Below, piece by piece: positions 11,626 through 26,294 of a DNA stretch of 64,000 nt. Both the position numbers and the translations under genes were made by a program. Location of the stretch: NCBI RefSeq assembly GCF_000150275.1, contig NW_002060946.1, forward strand, positions 7,908,041 to 7,972,040, written 5' to 3'. This stretch comes from Trichoplax adhaerens (lineage: Eukaryota; Placozoa; Uniplacotomia; Trichoplacea; Trichoplacidae). The notes beneath the pieces are model-generated. The model ran no database searches and was not told the DNA's origin. It worked only from the letters and a program-made list of their open reading frames with translations. Positions within the stretch are counted from its first letter, which is position 1, and every line of letters begins with the position of its first letter.

Positions 11626-14600
11626 ATGAGTTTATTCTCTTTTATCAGTGGCACTAAGCCGGAAAAACAACAGAGTGCTAAGGAAACGGTAAGAAATCAA
11701 TTTGCAATTCCAACCTTGGCAAAATCGACTGCATTGCATCCTATCAATGGCACGGTTCCATACTCTCCATCGTGCCTGCAATCACTGTTTTCCACGCTTG
11801 CTGTCATGACAGCAAGCGTGGATCATGCCCATCACAGATTAGACTAGTCCAGCTCAATGACTTGATCAATCTTATGGCAAGAAAGATACTTTGAATGTTT
11901 TACTATAGACACTTACCATGGCACGTCTTGTAGACTATCCTTGATTGCTACAAATGATGGAAAGGGTTGTACTACAATTCTCGGATTGTTTTAGCTTGCA
12001 ATGAGGATAAGGGACATTCCCTGTTGAAAACGTAGTCCATACTGTAGAATAGAGTACCTTCAATCTTACTCCAAGTGATCATCAAGTCTTTTCGCTTCAT
12101 AACTAGAAATAAGTGGAGTAACTTCGCATGAAACTAGATTGGAATAGGTTCTATATCATTCATCTATTTTTACTATGTCTTCAGCCCTGACCAAAATTAG
12201 CCTTGTGTTGCAAAAATAGCTTACGCGATCTTACTCCTGGTATACCGTTGATGTAGTAAAAATGAAGCGATTGATTTCCATCGTACACTATTGACTAACC
12301 GCGTATTGGTTCAATGCATTCAACTGTTCCATGGTAGTCCTACTCTTGAATTAATACTTGAATATTGATTTCAATCTTGTATAAGATGGGTATGTTATGC
12401 AGGGTTAATAGCAGTCTTCAACTACAGGGTAGTCATAGATGGATTGCTGCTCATCACTCACTTTACAGTAGGTATGGCTAAACATGATCAAAATCATAGC
12501 AGAAATCTCTATTAGTACTGATTGAAATGTAATCAAACAACCATCTCTAAGTATACTGTAACAGATATCAAGATTACTACAAATTAGAACCAATCATTTT
12601 AGCGTAGATCCAATTGATTCAATTAAAGCCATAGGTATATAGACGTAAAAAAGAATGACATATTTTGACACTAGGATCATAGTTCAGCACTATAGGCTCT
12701 AGCGGAATGAATTCACAACGTTGTGCATACAACATCATGTATCATTCCATGTGGCCATTGAAGTGTTGCTAGCCTATGCTATTGCCTTTTCTTTTAATTT
12801 CGTTTACCCGGGCTTATCAAATTGTGATAAAGGAAATACCGTTGGCAACGCGATTGGATAGAAAAGCATGTATACTAACTATTCTACGATCATCAACATA
12901 TTAACTCATTTCGTTTATGTATAGGTTGAAAAGCTTTGCAATCGTGTTAGTACCTCAACATTATTAGAAGACAGACGCGATGCACTTAGAGCATTAAAAT
13001 CCTTGGCTAAGGTAAAATCAATGGTGATACAATTCAATGTCATAAAATGATAGATACAGGTTATCGACATCATGTGATAAATTACCATCATTTACTATAC
13101 GATACGGCATCAGTAATAGGGTAGATGAAATTGATAATACTGAAATTTCTGCTACCCTATCCAGTATAGTAGTGGCGTATATAAACAGCATAAATTTATA
13201 GTGCATTCGAGTAAAATATTCCTATAGCCTTTTGAAAGATTGTAAATAATTAAATGTACAATTCTTCACTATACAAAATGACTAATACTGTATTGTAGTC
13301 ATGTAATGTTCAACATTACTGCTACAATCTTAATTTGTACTTTTCACATCTGCGACTTTACCGTTACTATAGTATAATGTAAGTATATTATGATCGCACA
13401 TTGCGTAATTGCAATAGAGTAGTAAGCTTAATATATATAATTACGTGTGTGCAGACTTACAGAGACGAAGTTGGTTCGCAGGGACTACACTTATTCGTCA
13501 ATGTTTTACAAGTGGACAAGTAAGAATTTCTATTTCTAAATGAATAAATAGTATAGCTCTGTTTTCATCTTGCACTACAGGTTTATCCCTTGGTAATCTG
13601 AGCTACCTTAAATAGTTGACGTATTATTAACAACCATGAAAACTGTCAAGATATTAAAAATTAACTTGACGTTTTGAATGATCACGGTAGGAGCGACGGC
13701 GAAAGTGTTGGCTATGCCTTGGATACATTATACAATTTAATGGCTACCGATATTCCTCCAAGTGGTTAAAAAATTTCTTTACCTTCACACTACTTCACAG
13801 AGTATCAGTCGTAAATGTAATACTACTTCTACTTCCGTCAAAATTTATTGTCTTTTTTTAAAATAATTTACTGGCATAGATCCTTACTATGGACAAACTG
13901 TAATGTCTCCGCAAACAGCTGAACTTGGTCGTCATTTTAGCGAAATTTTCCTACAAAATCAGGATAATTTACCCTTAATCATTAGTTGTTTGGAAGTTAG
14001 TGGAACTACAAGTAGAAAATCTTTAAATTTTTACAATAATTTGGTTGATTTAGTATTGATGCGTTAAAATATTTACTTTCCTGGTTATTATGATGATTAG
14101 GATTTCGACTTTCAAGTACGATGGCCGGCAACTAAACTACTTACGGCACTGTTAATAAATAATGGGTTAGTAATATTAAATTTTTCTATATTATTCTATT
14201 AGAAAGTCGCACAAACTTGTAAATGTATAATAATGATATAAAATCGCTTTTCAGGCCTCAAATTCAACAAAGTATGCTCACTATTCCTATGGGTAAGCAT
14301 ATTAGGCAATGCGATTTAAGGTATTAAATAAATATGAAAATAGTAACATTCATTAAAACGATTACTACCTATAATTGTAGCTGTCGCAAGAGTTGTAGAC
14401 TTATTAAGCGATGAGAGAGAAGTCGTTAGGAATGAGGTAACGTTAGGAATTTTAAATGTAACCTTAACTTATAATAAAATAATCTCAATAAATAGAAAAA
14501 GGCATATAATACGACTTTAGACACTGACATTGATTTATTCTAGGGATTACTCCTCATGATGCAGCTTACGAAAGCTAATAACGCAATACAGGTAATACGA

Positions 14601-17600
14601 TAGTTGATTAACGGTCTTTAACACAACGTAGTGATGACAATTTTTATTTCCCTTGAAATAGAAATTAATTGCATTTGAAAACGGATTCGATTATATAATT
14701 GATATTATTGCAAGGGAAGGTTATAGTGTTGGTGGTACGTACAATATAGTATAAATCATAAATTGTATTATTTCCACATCTTATAATTGTCTACCTAGAC
14801 GAATTTGTTAATTACTTTTTGTCAAATTCACTAAACATTTAATTCAAATTTTCTGTAGGAATCGTTGTTGAAGATTGCTTACTCATATTAAGGAATTTAT
14901 TAAATTCGAATGTTTCCAATCAAAATTTCTTCAGAGAAGGAAGGTATTGCATACATTGGACGGTATACAGTAAAGTTTACACCTTTTATCCCGCGGCTTT
15001 TATAAACTACTGTCATCCTTTTCCTAAATAAGTAACTACTTTTTTTTAGCTATATTCCAAAGCTAGCTGCCTTTTTTGATTTAAAAGCGGCCAGTGCAGC
15101 CAGTAAGGACAAATTCAGTTATCTCTAAACATTTATTGCCGTACTTATTTTAGTGTAAATTGTATTTCTTAAAGATAATATAGACGACTCGGATACAGAT
15201 GAATTTGATAGCGCAAAGCAAAAAGCGGCAAACATCATTCATATGTTACAAGTCAGTAATAATTGCCTCCACATTCTAATTAAAAATTTATTACAACCCA
15301 AACTGTGATGAATGATTCATGATGTATATTTACATCTTTGGATAGATATTGCGTTTGCTGGTCTCACCGGACAATTCACAACAATCGTTGGTATTATGTC
15401 AGAAAGTAATTTTCCAATGCGGTATGTATGTAGGCCCCCATCCATTAGTGATGAATTATTTCTTCATGACGACATTTTTTATTAATCATTTTGACCCTCT
15501 CTGCCGTTAGGATTACTCAAAGTATTATGCGAATTATTGTTATCGTCCTCTGTTAGTGAAGACATTGTATTAGAGGTATTTAGTTTACCTACGGATAAGT
15601 TGTTGATTGCTCGAGTAAGATTCTTGTAAGGCACTTAAAAATCTTTATTTATGACATCTAATTAGCTTCTCATTACTATTGGCGATACCCTTCGGGGAGC
15701 TAACCAAAATCAAGATTACTTCGCAAAATTTTCTTTATCTGCAGATGCTCAAAGGTTCATCTTACTTAATTATTGGCAGTCTAATTTTGACTAAATAATC
15801 TTATACATGTGCTCTATTATTTGTACTAGAACTGCGATAATAGTACTTCTCTTAAACATGGTAACTGATAAAACAACTTATCCATTGAAATATGCCTCCT
15901 TATACTGTTTCAAGGTAAGCATAAAAAATTTGATGATTTTTTAATTGATTCTAGTAGTTCAAATAGCTTAATTTATCTGTAAAGATTTGATAGCTACATA
16001 GAAAAATTTAAATTATTCTGCTGTTATTCCCTAGTGCTTTCTATATGGTAATGAGCTAGGCCAAGCGCAACTGGTAGCTACTCTCTTGCCATCTTCTGTT
16101 GAAGGTCTGCTGTATAGTTATCGTTAATAATGTTTACTGATAAAATAGTAAAACATCGATCTGTATTAAATATGTACTATATCCTCTCCTTGTATAGCCG
16201 CTTCTATTTCGCCTGGACAGTTAATATGCGCTGGATTGTTTAGGTATCCTAAATTCATATTGAATGTGAAATAAGTTGATCCTCAAAATTTTCTTTTTAA
16301 GCCATCTACTGCATGCACTAACTGATAATAATAATACATTACATATTACAACATTTACTCTAATCTAATATGGGTATTAGCCTGGATCAATTTTGTAGCT
16401 GGTGTGCAGCTATGGCTATTTCACACATGTTACGACAAAATATCGCTCAAAAAGAACAATTGTTACGTGTTCAATTAGCTACTAGAGTAGGTAAGTATAT
16501 TATCCATTTTTATCCAGTCGTTACAATTATCATGGTAGTGATAGTACGATTTAATTTGTGATGGTATTTGTGTAACATGCAAATGTCTTATTGACATAAT
16601 ATTTTGGTAATCTGAAGGTAGCCCAGCAGTATCATTGCTACAACAATGTACAAATATCCTAAGCGAGGTATGATACTATAAAAATTGGAGGAACCCTGTT
16701 GATGTTAACCTTCATTTAAAATATATTATTTTCATAAATCATATATAGAATACTGGCTCTCCAGTTGGAATTAACCACCTAATTCTTTTATGTTCTTGGC
16801 TGAATGAATGTCCTACGGCTGTTGCACATCTCGTTAACAACCCTGTCAACATTCCTTTCGTATCCTTATTTCATACAAAGTACCGACTTATTTTTGACAG
16901 TGATGTTGTAGTCGTATTGATCTTAATACGTAAACTCTAGCTAACTACACAGATAGACAGAGATGCAAACGAACATGAGAAGCTTATGCGTGGACTATCA
17001 GCACTATTACTTGGTATATGTATGGTATACAATGATGGTGCCGTTGAAGCCTGCAATCGGTTAGAAGTATTGATTTTCAAAAGGTTCTACTAGGGCGACC
17101 AAGTAATTTGTTTTATTTATGTATTTATTATCTTTATATCACATTTAGAAAAGCGCTTCGAAACCTGATAGCAAGTAGGATAGGTGTTGGAAAATACAGG
17201 GATTGCTTGAACCAAATATCAAAGAATGAACAGTTTGTAAAAGCAACTCACAGAATGCAGGTATTGTCACAATCGATACGATACCATCACAAATTAAATT
17301 GAATTCCAATTTATTAAAATTTGATATATATATATATAAATAGATGCCAAGTGAGCCAGACGATCATTTATTTTTTGATGAAGAATTTACGATTATGTTT
17401 AGAAACGTTGAAGGTGCTAGCATAGACCTTTAGTATATTTTATAATGTAAAACGATTTACCATTAAAAATTGGTAACATTTATACTATAATAAATAAATA
17501 AAAACTTTTAAGCTGATTTCCATACTCACTTCACTTAGTAATTGTAATGGTACTATTTATCAGGATACATATTAAGAATTGCTAGTTCAGATGACACAAA

Positions 17601-19039
17601 GCCGGAATTGGATAGCAAAAGAGAATCAACAATTGATGAAGAGGCGATTGTGCAACCGTACAAAGACCTTATCAGAGAACAGGTTACCACGCTTATTTAA
17701 TGATCTTAAATTACACGATACTACATATCAACTTGTATTTATTTATAGCCATAATGAATGATCTTAATTAAGAAGTGAATTCTTGTTAACAAATTGTAGG
17801 ATGAAGAGCTAAGAATTTTGCGTAGACAATGTGAAGCATTTGAAACTAATAAAGATATGGTTTGTTTTATTAGCTAATAATTATTAACGAACCATCAGGT
17901 TATGTATTTCGATAGATTGTTCAGTGAATACTATCAGTAGATAGCCTTATTGCCGTTTTACGAAGCGTACTTGATAGAATATGACAATTTACTTATTGCT
18001 ACTTTACCTACTTTCTTACAATAAAATATTATTTCTGCAGCAGTGAATTGTTATGATATACCATGCCCATTTTTTTATAACGATTTCTAAACTTAATAAT
18101 AGTTTTATTAAATTTAGTTCTTTTAATTTCAGATTGAACAAGAGCTGACCAGTGCGTCTCATGAAATATTATCTCTGCGAGAACAAAATTCGATGTTATT
18201 ATCTGAGCATAGTTAGTAATTCCATCTGAACTTTGTTTATTTGTCATCAGAAATAAGCCGATTTGTAGTGATTGAAATCATTACGATGTCTCTAGACAAT
18301 CATCCAGATGCTTCTGCCAATAGTGCTGCATTTTTTTATCGGAATGATCCTAATAACATTAATCAAGAATTGAAAGATATGGAAAGGATTAAGGAATCTC
18401 AAGCCAAAGAAATTGCTAATTTACAAGTACAGTTGGAGCAAAAAGTTCGTAACTTATGCCGATACCCAATTACATTGCATCATTGATACATTTATATACC
18501 ATAGCCAGTTATAACTGTTATTGCTTCTATATGTTCATATTGATAGACCACAGAATTATCAGAGTGTAAAAGTATGATGAAATCAAGAGATGACAAATCT
18601 GAAGAGTTGAATGATCAAAAGAAACTGATCAATTCCTTAAACGAACAAATTGGTGAATTAAAGAGCAGCAACGAAAAACTCCAGAAGAATCTAGCTGAAG
18701 AGGTACAATATATTATGAAAATAAACCTGGATTTTCCGTTAGAATCTAATCCTTTGTCGTTATCATTAACAGTTGAGTGCGGTTAAAGAACCGGAAGGTG
18801 TAGATATTTCAAATGTGGAAAAACTGCAGGATAAAATTCTTGAGTTAGATGATGCTTTAGAAACCGAAAGAAGAGAGAAAGATAGGATTCAGTGTGAATT
18901 GGGTAATTTACAGCATGAGCAGGATGATTTGTTACTTTTATTATCTGATCAAGAGAAAAAAATTAAGCAGTTAAAGAAAGCCATCCTTTCTCTTGGTGGC
19001 GATGTTAGCAATGAGGAGGACGATGATTTTGACATGTAA
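11626..19039 (+). CDS. USO1: General vesicular transport factor p115 (USO1), 31 exons
   Basis: Golgi tethering factor that links COPI/COPII vesicles to Golgi membranes with golgins, Rab1 and SNAREs. Exons by eye: 11626-11688, 12925-13011, 13455-13519, 13691-13764, 13880-13995, 14101-14165, 14255-14292, 14381-14436, 14544-14591, 14662-14734, 14859-14943, 15050-15117, 15184-15251, 15346-15421, 15511-15614, 15666-15754, 15830-15914, 16035-16104, 16198-16243, 16381-16490, 16618-16667, 16749-16859, 16941-17059, 17149-17260, 17344-17413, 17564-17682, 17800-17859, 18133-18211, 18269-18444, 18547-18702, 18773-19039. The sum is 2805 bases (934 residues), near human p115. Residues to about 640 form the armadillo head; the blocks FDFQVRWPATKLL, GIVVEDCLLILRNLL and QKEQLLRVQLAT match family signatures. 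About 650-920 is coiled coil, followed by an acidic tail (NEEDDDFDM). Exon 29 could start at 18251 instead. Confidence 0.95.
11791..11822. repeat. Perfect 32-bp palindrome in USO1 intron 1
   Basis: The left arm TCCACGCTTGCTGTCA is followed immediately by its exact reverse complement, with no spacer. It lies about 100 bases inside the first intron of USO1. It is much too long to expect by chance and is more GC-rich than the intron around it. Confidence 0.97.
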
Positions 19040-22000
19040 TACGCTACCACATGCTATTTTGAATCCTGTTTTCATTCCTGAATTCAGGATAAGTTATTTT
19101 TTATTGCTCGCTAACATTTTCTAGCGATTTGGTTTTTATAATGTATTTAAAGTACATTATTTTCTGATGCAGTGTTCCATGCATTTCCTTATGATAATAA
19201 GAATAGTATCGTAATAGTTTTGACTTAAACAAAATGACCGAGCAGGATTATATCCTGATTGCAAAGTATTTCTTCTACTATAGACTTCTATTAACAATGA
19301 TGGTATGCTCCATATTGAATGGATATAAGTACAATTAATGTAGGCAATACCTTATAATAATCAATTTTTATGGATAACAGTTATTAAATTTAGCAGGTTA
19401 AGCGTATCTATGTCATTAAGTTAACTAGCAATATCTCCAGGAATCCATTGAAAATCGTTTGAAATTGCTACTTTTAAACCAGATAATATATTCAGATTAA
19501 ATTCTCGGAATGCAATGAATATGTGCCTTATAAATGGCATCCAAAAATATTAATAATGATAATTATAATCAATAAATTATGTGATAAATACGGAATATTT
19601 GATCTCTTAGACACAGAAAACTATACCCTTCTAGAATGATAAGGCAGTTAATCCTTGTGATCCATAATGTGATACTATAATATGATTGGAGCTACGCATA
19701 CTATTCCGCTTTATTTTTACTAAAGTTTGCACAACCATCGACTCTAACGTTGATAGGTAGAAACTAATCAAAGATTTATGAAAAATTGATGTCTGGATGC
19801 GACATATATCCGGGCCAAATCTTTTACTCAAATATAGAAAAGGATTTAAGAGTAAATATCTGGATTGGCCATATAATAACTTTGATTGCTGATACGGAAA
19901 GGTTCATTTTATATGGACAGTGGAATAATTTTAATGCAACAGTTTACTGTGGTTGTAATAACCAACACCATAGATCGTGACGGAAGCTATCAAATACGAT
20001 TTATCCCAATTCGCTCTATCCAGATCCAATAGACCACATCGTCATAATAGTATTTCATTTTTTATCTTCTTTTTAAAACTTTAATAACACTAGTTCAAGT
20101 ATTATGTTAGGAGATTGTCAGCACTTCAAGTTGTACTATGGGTAAAAATCTCAAGAAGAATAATACTGAAAGAAGATCTCAATAGTTTCTCGTTTAGTAA
20201 ATATTTAATATACGCGTATTCTCCCGCATCTATATCGTAAATATAGCATTTATAAGGACTAAAATCAGCAATCACTAGCCCATATATAGACAAAGTTAGT
20301 AATGCAAAAGTTTATTTTATAAATTTATGATCGGGCACTAATGACTCCAGTAATGATATTCTGAAAAATATTGAGGAAAATATTATCTGTAGCATTTTCT
20401 ATTTATTATTAAAACGATTAGGATATAGGTTTTCAAGTAGGAAACGGATAAACATGTATAGATTATCCTTTAGTAACCTTAATTTTTCAAGACTATATGC
20501 TCCATGACAAAACAAGGAATTTATTGTCTAATTTAGCTAATTAAAAGTTGGTAAGCTGCAATCCAAGCAGGGTGAGCCTTGCTATCAGATATATCTATAT
20601 ACATGATTATCATCCGTATCCTAGAAGAAAGAGTATTTCAAATCGAGCTGCATTTTAGACATAACATTTCAAAACTATTGCTCATTGATTTAGAGTTCTC
20701 TGAGAAGAAAGATTCGAAATAAATTCATTTTAAATTCATACATCGTGGTTAATATTTAAGCAGCGAAAGAACAAAAGTGTTATGAAGATTATCAATATCC
20801 ATTTTTATTTGCAACTAATGAATGAATCATTATTTTCAGGATAACATAAATAAGAAAAGCGCTATTTAATAAAATTTGATTAGTTCTCATAACAATATTT
20901 GAATAGATTGCAATTAAACACCGAGTGCAAATATTAAAATATTACTTGGGTTGCTTTTAAAGATGCATTGTTCATACAACTGTTTGAGTATCTAAAAGTT
21001 TAATTTAGATCCTTGAAAATATCTGGAAAATATGTATCGAACATCATGAATAGAATAATACAGACAGGATGTCAAACCTGGAATTTCAACTGTTATTAAA
21101 TTTCCAGGACAATGCGACCGTTGTCACAATTTAAGGTATTTCCGCTAATTGATAAATGTCATTTTCTTCCTCATATTAAAGTATAATATTCATCATGAAT
21201 GAAGGAGAAGTTATTACAGCAGTTACTTTCTGTAATTAATTTACTTTTATTTTGTAGCTACTCTCGATATCTAGCAGTGCATTACCACCAAGAAGCAATT
21301 CAAAGCGATTGCAGAAATTAAAAGAGAAATCATAATAATTAATAATTGCCACATTTTATACTTTTTTGGTCTATGATAATCAACTTACTTTTCTATTACA
21401 ACTATTCTCAAGTATGACTGCTAATATCGTAGCCAAAGGGCAATTAATGATAGAGCATGAAATTTAAGAGGAATTTTTAATACTTTATTTACATTCCTAG
21501 AATCAATCATTACTGGTTCTATTATGATAACTTATAGTCAATATCGTCTTTAACGGTCAACTGTATTTCCCTTATAGAATAACGAAAAGAAATCATGTAC
21601 TACGGGTATATTACCATCCTATAGCTAATTTATTCTTCTACTGTAGCTATTCTCAATAACTTCATCTCAATACAGGAGAAACTATAATATTTTAACTAGA
21701 AAATGTAAGAAAGAGACTTTATTTCAGCCAAGTCTATTACTATTCGACTGCTAACTTGCCGCTATATTGTAGCGATTTCTCGAAAGTATAATTAGCGTGT
21801 AGTCCATATCAGTTCATAAATTTTTAACTTCAGTTTACTATTTTATAACACTTAAACTATTACTGCAGTTGCCTATCGAAAGCTGTCCAATTCGCAAAAC
21901 AAAATTTGGGGACCATTAAAGAAATTTTTTCTTTTGCCTATTATTGTTCTTATGCTCGTAAAGTAAATATAACGTGATTCTTTCGAGAAAAATTACGATT

Positions 22001-25000
22001 ACATTACTGTTTGCAGTAAACGATCTCAGCGAAAAATTTCTGGACTGTTATTACATGAAAAAGAAAACATTAAATATGGTCGCTGCTTCTATTAATACTC
22101 ACTGTACTAATTGACGCCTTTTCTAGGGCTTACCGACACTGTTACTGTGAATCAATTAAATTATAAATGGAAAATTACATCCATCTTGACATAAACGATA
22201 TAAATACGAAAGTTCTTAGTATGTTATCTTGCCAGTCGTATCGTAGTTTGATAATTAATTTGCAATTGTTCTTAATAATGCAATTAATCTGCAATTAAAG
22301 AAACTCGATGAACCCCTTCCCCTATACAATGTACATAAAAATGAGGGGGTTATGCCGATATCTAAAAGACTTATATTTACCTGTTAATGAAAGGGATTAA
22401 AAGTGAAAAGGAATTAAATTTAATCGTAAAGCTGTCTGATATAAAATAATCTAAAATCTATATCGGAATTAGGTATAAAGCGCTATAGCTTTCAAGAAAA
22501 CCCTTCGATGATATCAATGCATGCCTTAGAGAAATTAATGTATTCATAATTACTCAGGGAAAACTCATTAACTTTACTTTCTCTTATCATCTGACGAACA
22601 TTTATGACATTAGGCCCCAAGAAAAAGTTTTGTTTAGCTTAATCGATCAGCAATTCGTATTATCAGAAATTTTTAATAATGTCGCTACATTGAACAGGTA
22701 GAAATATTCACATTTTGCAAGGAAAAATTCTTTACATTACTTTACTGCAGTAGCCTCGGATAAATATATATTTCATTACGAGTTATTGCCGCATTTACTG
22801 GAACGATAAAAATTATGATGATTTATGAACAATGAAATTAATTTTTCTTAACGCCTGCCGTAAACGACTAAGCTATAACTGCTTTAAGCTCCAACGTTCT
22901 ACTATCGGAAAATACAAGTTACTGATAGAATATAAATTCAACTCTAATGAAGCCTTCGTTGAAATAAAATTGCACGACTTTACTGTAGCTTACTGTAATA
23001 GCGTTGTAACGGACAACCAATTTCAGATAATAAATGCTAATTAAAGAAGCCTTTTGGAATCGAAAATCAGGTAACGAAATTTGGAAAAATATTTTTGCGT
23101 CTGTGTGGCCTTGCTATAGATGAACAAGGCCTGGTGTTTAATTTCTTGTATTAAAAGTCGCATTGATTAACAAAGTTTATAGTGCAGTAGAGAGAAAATT
23201 AAATGGTCTTATTTTAAAACTAATTTTGCTACATCGGCTCTATAGACCAAAAGCAGGATCTGCACTAAGGTATATTATACAGTAGCCGATTAATTGAATA
23301 CAAGCGCTTTACTTGCAGAAAATAAATATTTCATTGACTAAAACTTTTACAAATGAAGCAAAAACGTTACCGGAAGATTGAAATTACTAATTTTCCGTGC
23401 TATATATTATCGGAGTATGATGAATGAGAATCAGTACTTTAATTGTAAAGCAGGCAAGATTTTAATTGCCTTGTAGCTTTCAATGCAAATGAAGCAGAAA
23501 TCACTTTATGAGATTCAAGACTAATTCTCCACTTCAATAATATCGTGATAGAAATATTCTGTTTTAGTTGAAATAAGTACCATATTTTGCTTTAAGAAAT
23601 AGTTTTTTATTCTAAATGCTTACAAATACAGCGAAATCATAGTATAAAACTCAAAATGAAATTTCTCTGTCTTAGCATTGCTTTAGTTACAATAATAAAA
23701 AAAGTTTGATGCCTCCTCTTTTAGCGTAAAAAAGGTTTCTTTTGTTAACCTTAGGCTGTAGAAAATCTGAATATCATGGCGTTGCAGAGATTCATTTTAG
23801 TCTACATTTGCTTACAGTATTTGATGTTCTGGTGATGAGTAAAGAAGAACAGCGTACTGTAGTTTGAACAACTTGTATATGAATTTTCTCTGTTATTAAT
23901 TGAAGAATTACTTTGATACTCTTCTTAATCCATCATAAGATACTCCCGAGGAGATGCGTGGGACATTTTAGAAAGTTGAAGAAAACGCTTCTTCTTAGCT
24001 TAATTATGTTACAGTTCCAATGGCACTTTAAAGATAGTCTCCTCATTTGTTACGATCGCCACTCACCAAGCAAATCTAAACAAGAGGGTAAATTGGCTTG
24101 TTTACTCATAAAGAAATAAAACTAAAGTTTATATGCCAGGATCTTCTTACAAGAATAAATTAGCTATCCTGGCTCAATGAAGATAAAAAGATCCATTTAT
24201 TAGCCAACGTTATTGTATCGAAAGATTGGATCAATAATGGCTATAAAGCTGAACAATTAATCGTCCGCTATCATATTTTACAATCGGAACGGATCAATCA
24301 ATATGAATACAATTTTAACACAGGATAGTTTAAATAATTATGACGTCTAGTTTACAAATTAATTAATCAATAAAAAATAAAATATGAACAATAATTCATT
24401 ATTAAGTTAATAAACGTAATTATTTCAAAGCTATGAACAGACTTTGACTGTGGATATGAAGCAAATCAGAATAAACTAACTAGAATAAGAAAGTAATTAA
24501 CGTTAGACTTTACAATTAAGTTTATTTGATATTGTCTAACATTTGTTGCCATTTGAGTTTCACTGTTAGCGCCTTCTATCAGCAACAAATTGCGATCATC
24601 GATGTATCAACATAGAAGGAAGTGTTTTTTATAGACAATTCTCCCTTTTAAACGCCACTGTGTCTAGCAATCATCATCGTCACAATAAAATTCGACGAAA
24701 ATCCAATTTTTTTAATAGAATCAGTCTGTTTTTTCTCTATTGAATTGTTTTCTCATCCATAGAAACAGAAAGGCTTATATCATTTATTTCCGTGGCAGAT
24801 ATTATTACCTTGGATTCGAATTATCCTTTTCCAACGGGTAGGATCATAGATCAGTAAATATTACCTGTCAAAGTTTGTCGATTTCAATTTTCGTCTTACT
24901 TTCCTAAACAGAATCCCTACTATTAACATTAAACTCTTAACATTACAATAAGAAAGAGGTAAGAAGAAATTTTAAAGTGGAAAAGTGTATCAAGTCAGAT

Positions 25001-25265
25001 CGAAATGAAGCTTTAAGACAAATTTACGCCACTATTGATGAGAGTTTTTTTCAAGAAAATTCTTCATAAATGTTGTTATCCTTTGCTACTTAAAAGAGAT
25101 ACAAAAATTTTATATTGATTAACGACAGTTAAATAACAGAAGTTACACGAATGACACTGTTGACAACTTATATCATTCTTAATTAGAAAACAATATCATT
25201 CAGTTATAAGAATTTCAACGGATATTAACTTCATTTCATAAACAATTAGTAATTCAAGCCGCACC
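19040..25265. other. Long intergenic region, no gene recognised
   Basis: Six kilobases of AT-rich DNA after USO1. Open frames here (for example at 22.8 and 23.9 kb) have no recognisable domain or splice support. A degenerate short motif resembling TGTAGCTATTCTCGAT recurs near 21254, 21399, 21641 and 21768, perhaps relics of an old repeat. A tract at about 22310-22350 is C/G-rich for the region (CCCCTTCCCC, then GAGGGGG). Confidence 0.5.
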
Positions 25266-26294
25266 ATGCCCACTCCGGATGTCAGTTTTAATAACAAATC
25301 AATTCAGTCTATGCCAACCATCCCTACATTGGCAGTACAACTTACTGCTTCGATACCATCGGCTATAATCTTCATTTTTGGAATAACTGGCAATCTAGCT
25401 ATCATCATAACCATGATTCGATATCACAAAACTAAAAGTAAAGAACGTTTCTTTTGTTTAATTGGCAATCTAGCAGGATACGACATTTTCATTCTACTCT
25501 TTTCAATGACCCTTAAAATGACAAATTACTTTATTACTTGGCCTTTTGGATCATTTCTATGCCATATCTACAACGGCTTTCAAAGTTACTTTATGGCTGG
25601 CTCTGCTATCACAATGACATTTATGGCACTAGAGCATTACCGTGTTGTAATCAAAGAAGTGAATGCTTATAGCAAAAGTAGCGGAAAAATTATTATTACC
25701 GTAGTGATAGCGCTAACAGCATCTATTTGTGCTTGTCCTAGCATTATCTATTCCAAGTATGTATCTCACTCAGAATCTTCAGTAAAATGCTTCATTCAAT
25801 TTTTTCAAGATCTTAACCAAGATAAAATAGTATGGCAAACTTATCGAAATTGTCGTTATGTTATTTTCTATCTCTTTCCACTTATTGTTGTTGTAACAAC
25901 TTATTTTCAAATGTTACTAACATTGAATCGATATTCAAGGACGTCTTTGGCAGAATATCATTTAACGAAGGTCAAAGAGCAGAAAAATATCATGAAAATG
26001 ATTTTATATACCAACGTAACATTTGTCATTTGTTGGACACCTTATTTTATGTATGGTTTCATTGTCTATTTCAATCATACGGTTGATGATGGCATACAAC
26101 TACATCGGCTAATTCGAGTAGCTTGTGAACTAATTGCTTATATCAACAGCGCTATTCATCCATTTATCTACGCTAAATATATGCCAATATGTCGACAAGC
26201 ATTATATCGCCTTTCATGTTTTAGACAATCGCCATCGTCAAATTCAAACTGTGAATCAAGTACTAGTCACCATGTTACGGTAACCAGTTGCTGA
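25266..26294 (+). CDS. Rhodopsin-type (class A) GPCR, intronless
   Basis: A 342-residue seven-helix receptor, paralogous to the receptors at 44.5 and 49.3 kb. Shared blocks are PSxIIFIxGxxGN in TM1, NLAxYD at the TM2 end and TWPFGxFLC before TM3. Landmarks: G42-N43, D73, C99 paired with C175, E123-H-Y in place of DRY, C256-W-T-P-Y in TM6, and H298-P-F-I-Y in place of NPxxY in TM7. The N-terminus carries a sequon at N10. The tail is short, Ser-rich and contains cysteines that could be palmitoylated. The ligand is unknown. The two altered microswitches (DRY to EHY, NPxxY to HPxxY) are unusual for the class, but the frame is fully intact. Confidence 0.92.
   Translation: MPTPDVSFNNKSIQSMPTIPTLAVQLTASIPSAIIFIFGITGNLAIIITMIRYHKTKSKERFFCLIGNLAGYDIFILLFSMTLKMTNYFITWPFGSFLCHIYNGFQSYFMAGSAITMTFMALEHYRVVIKEVNAYSKSSGKIIITVVIALTASICACPSIIYSKYVSHSESSVKCFIQFFQDLNQDKIVWQTYRNCRYVIFYLFPLIVVVTTYFQMLLTLNRYSRTSLAEYHLTKVKEQKNIMKMILYTNVTFVICWTPYFMYGFIVYFNHTVDDGIQLHRLIRVACELIAYINSAIHPFIYAKYMPICRQALYRLSCFRQSPSSNSNCESSTSHHVTVTSC

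Noticed and set aside
11626-11847. A 73-residue stand-alone protein
   Set aside because: Only its first 21 codons are coding; they are exon 1 of USO1, followed by a GT donor at 11689.
18251-18268. Alternative acceptor adding six codons to USO1 exon 29
   Set aside because: Both acceptors keep the frame, but 18251 would leave a 39-base intron, shorter than any other in the gene; 18269 (57 bases) is preferred.
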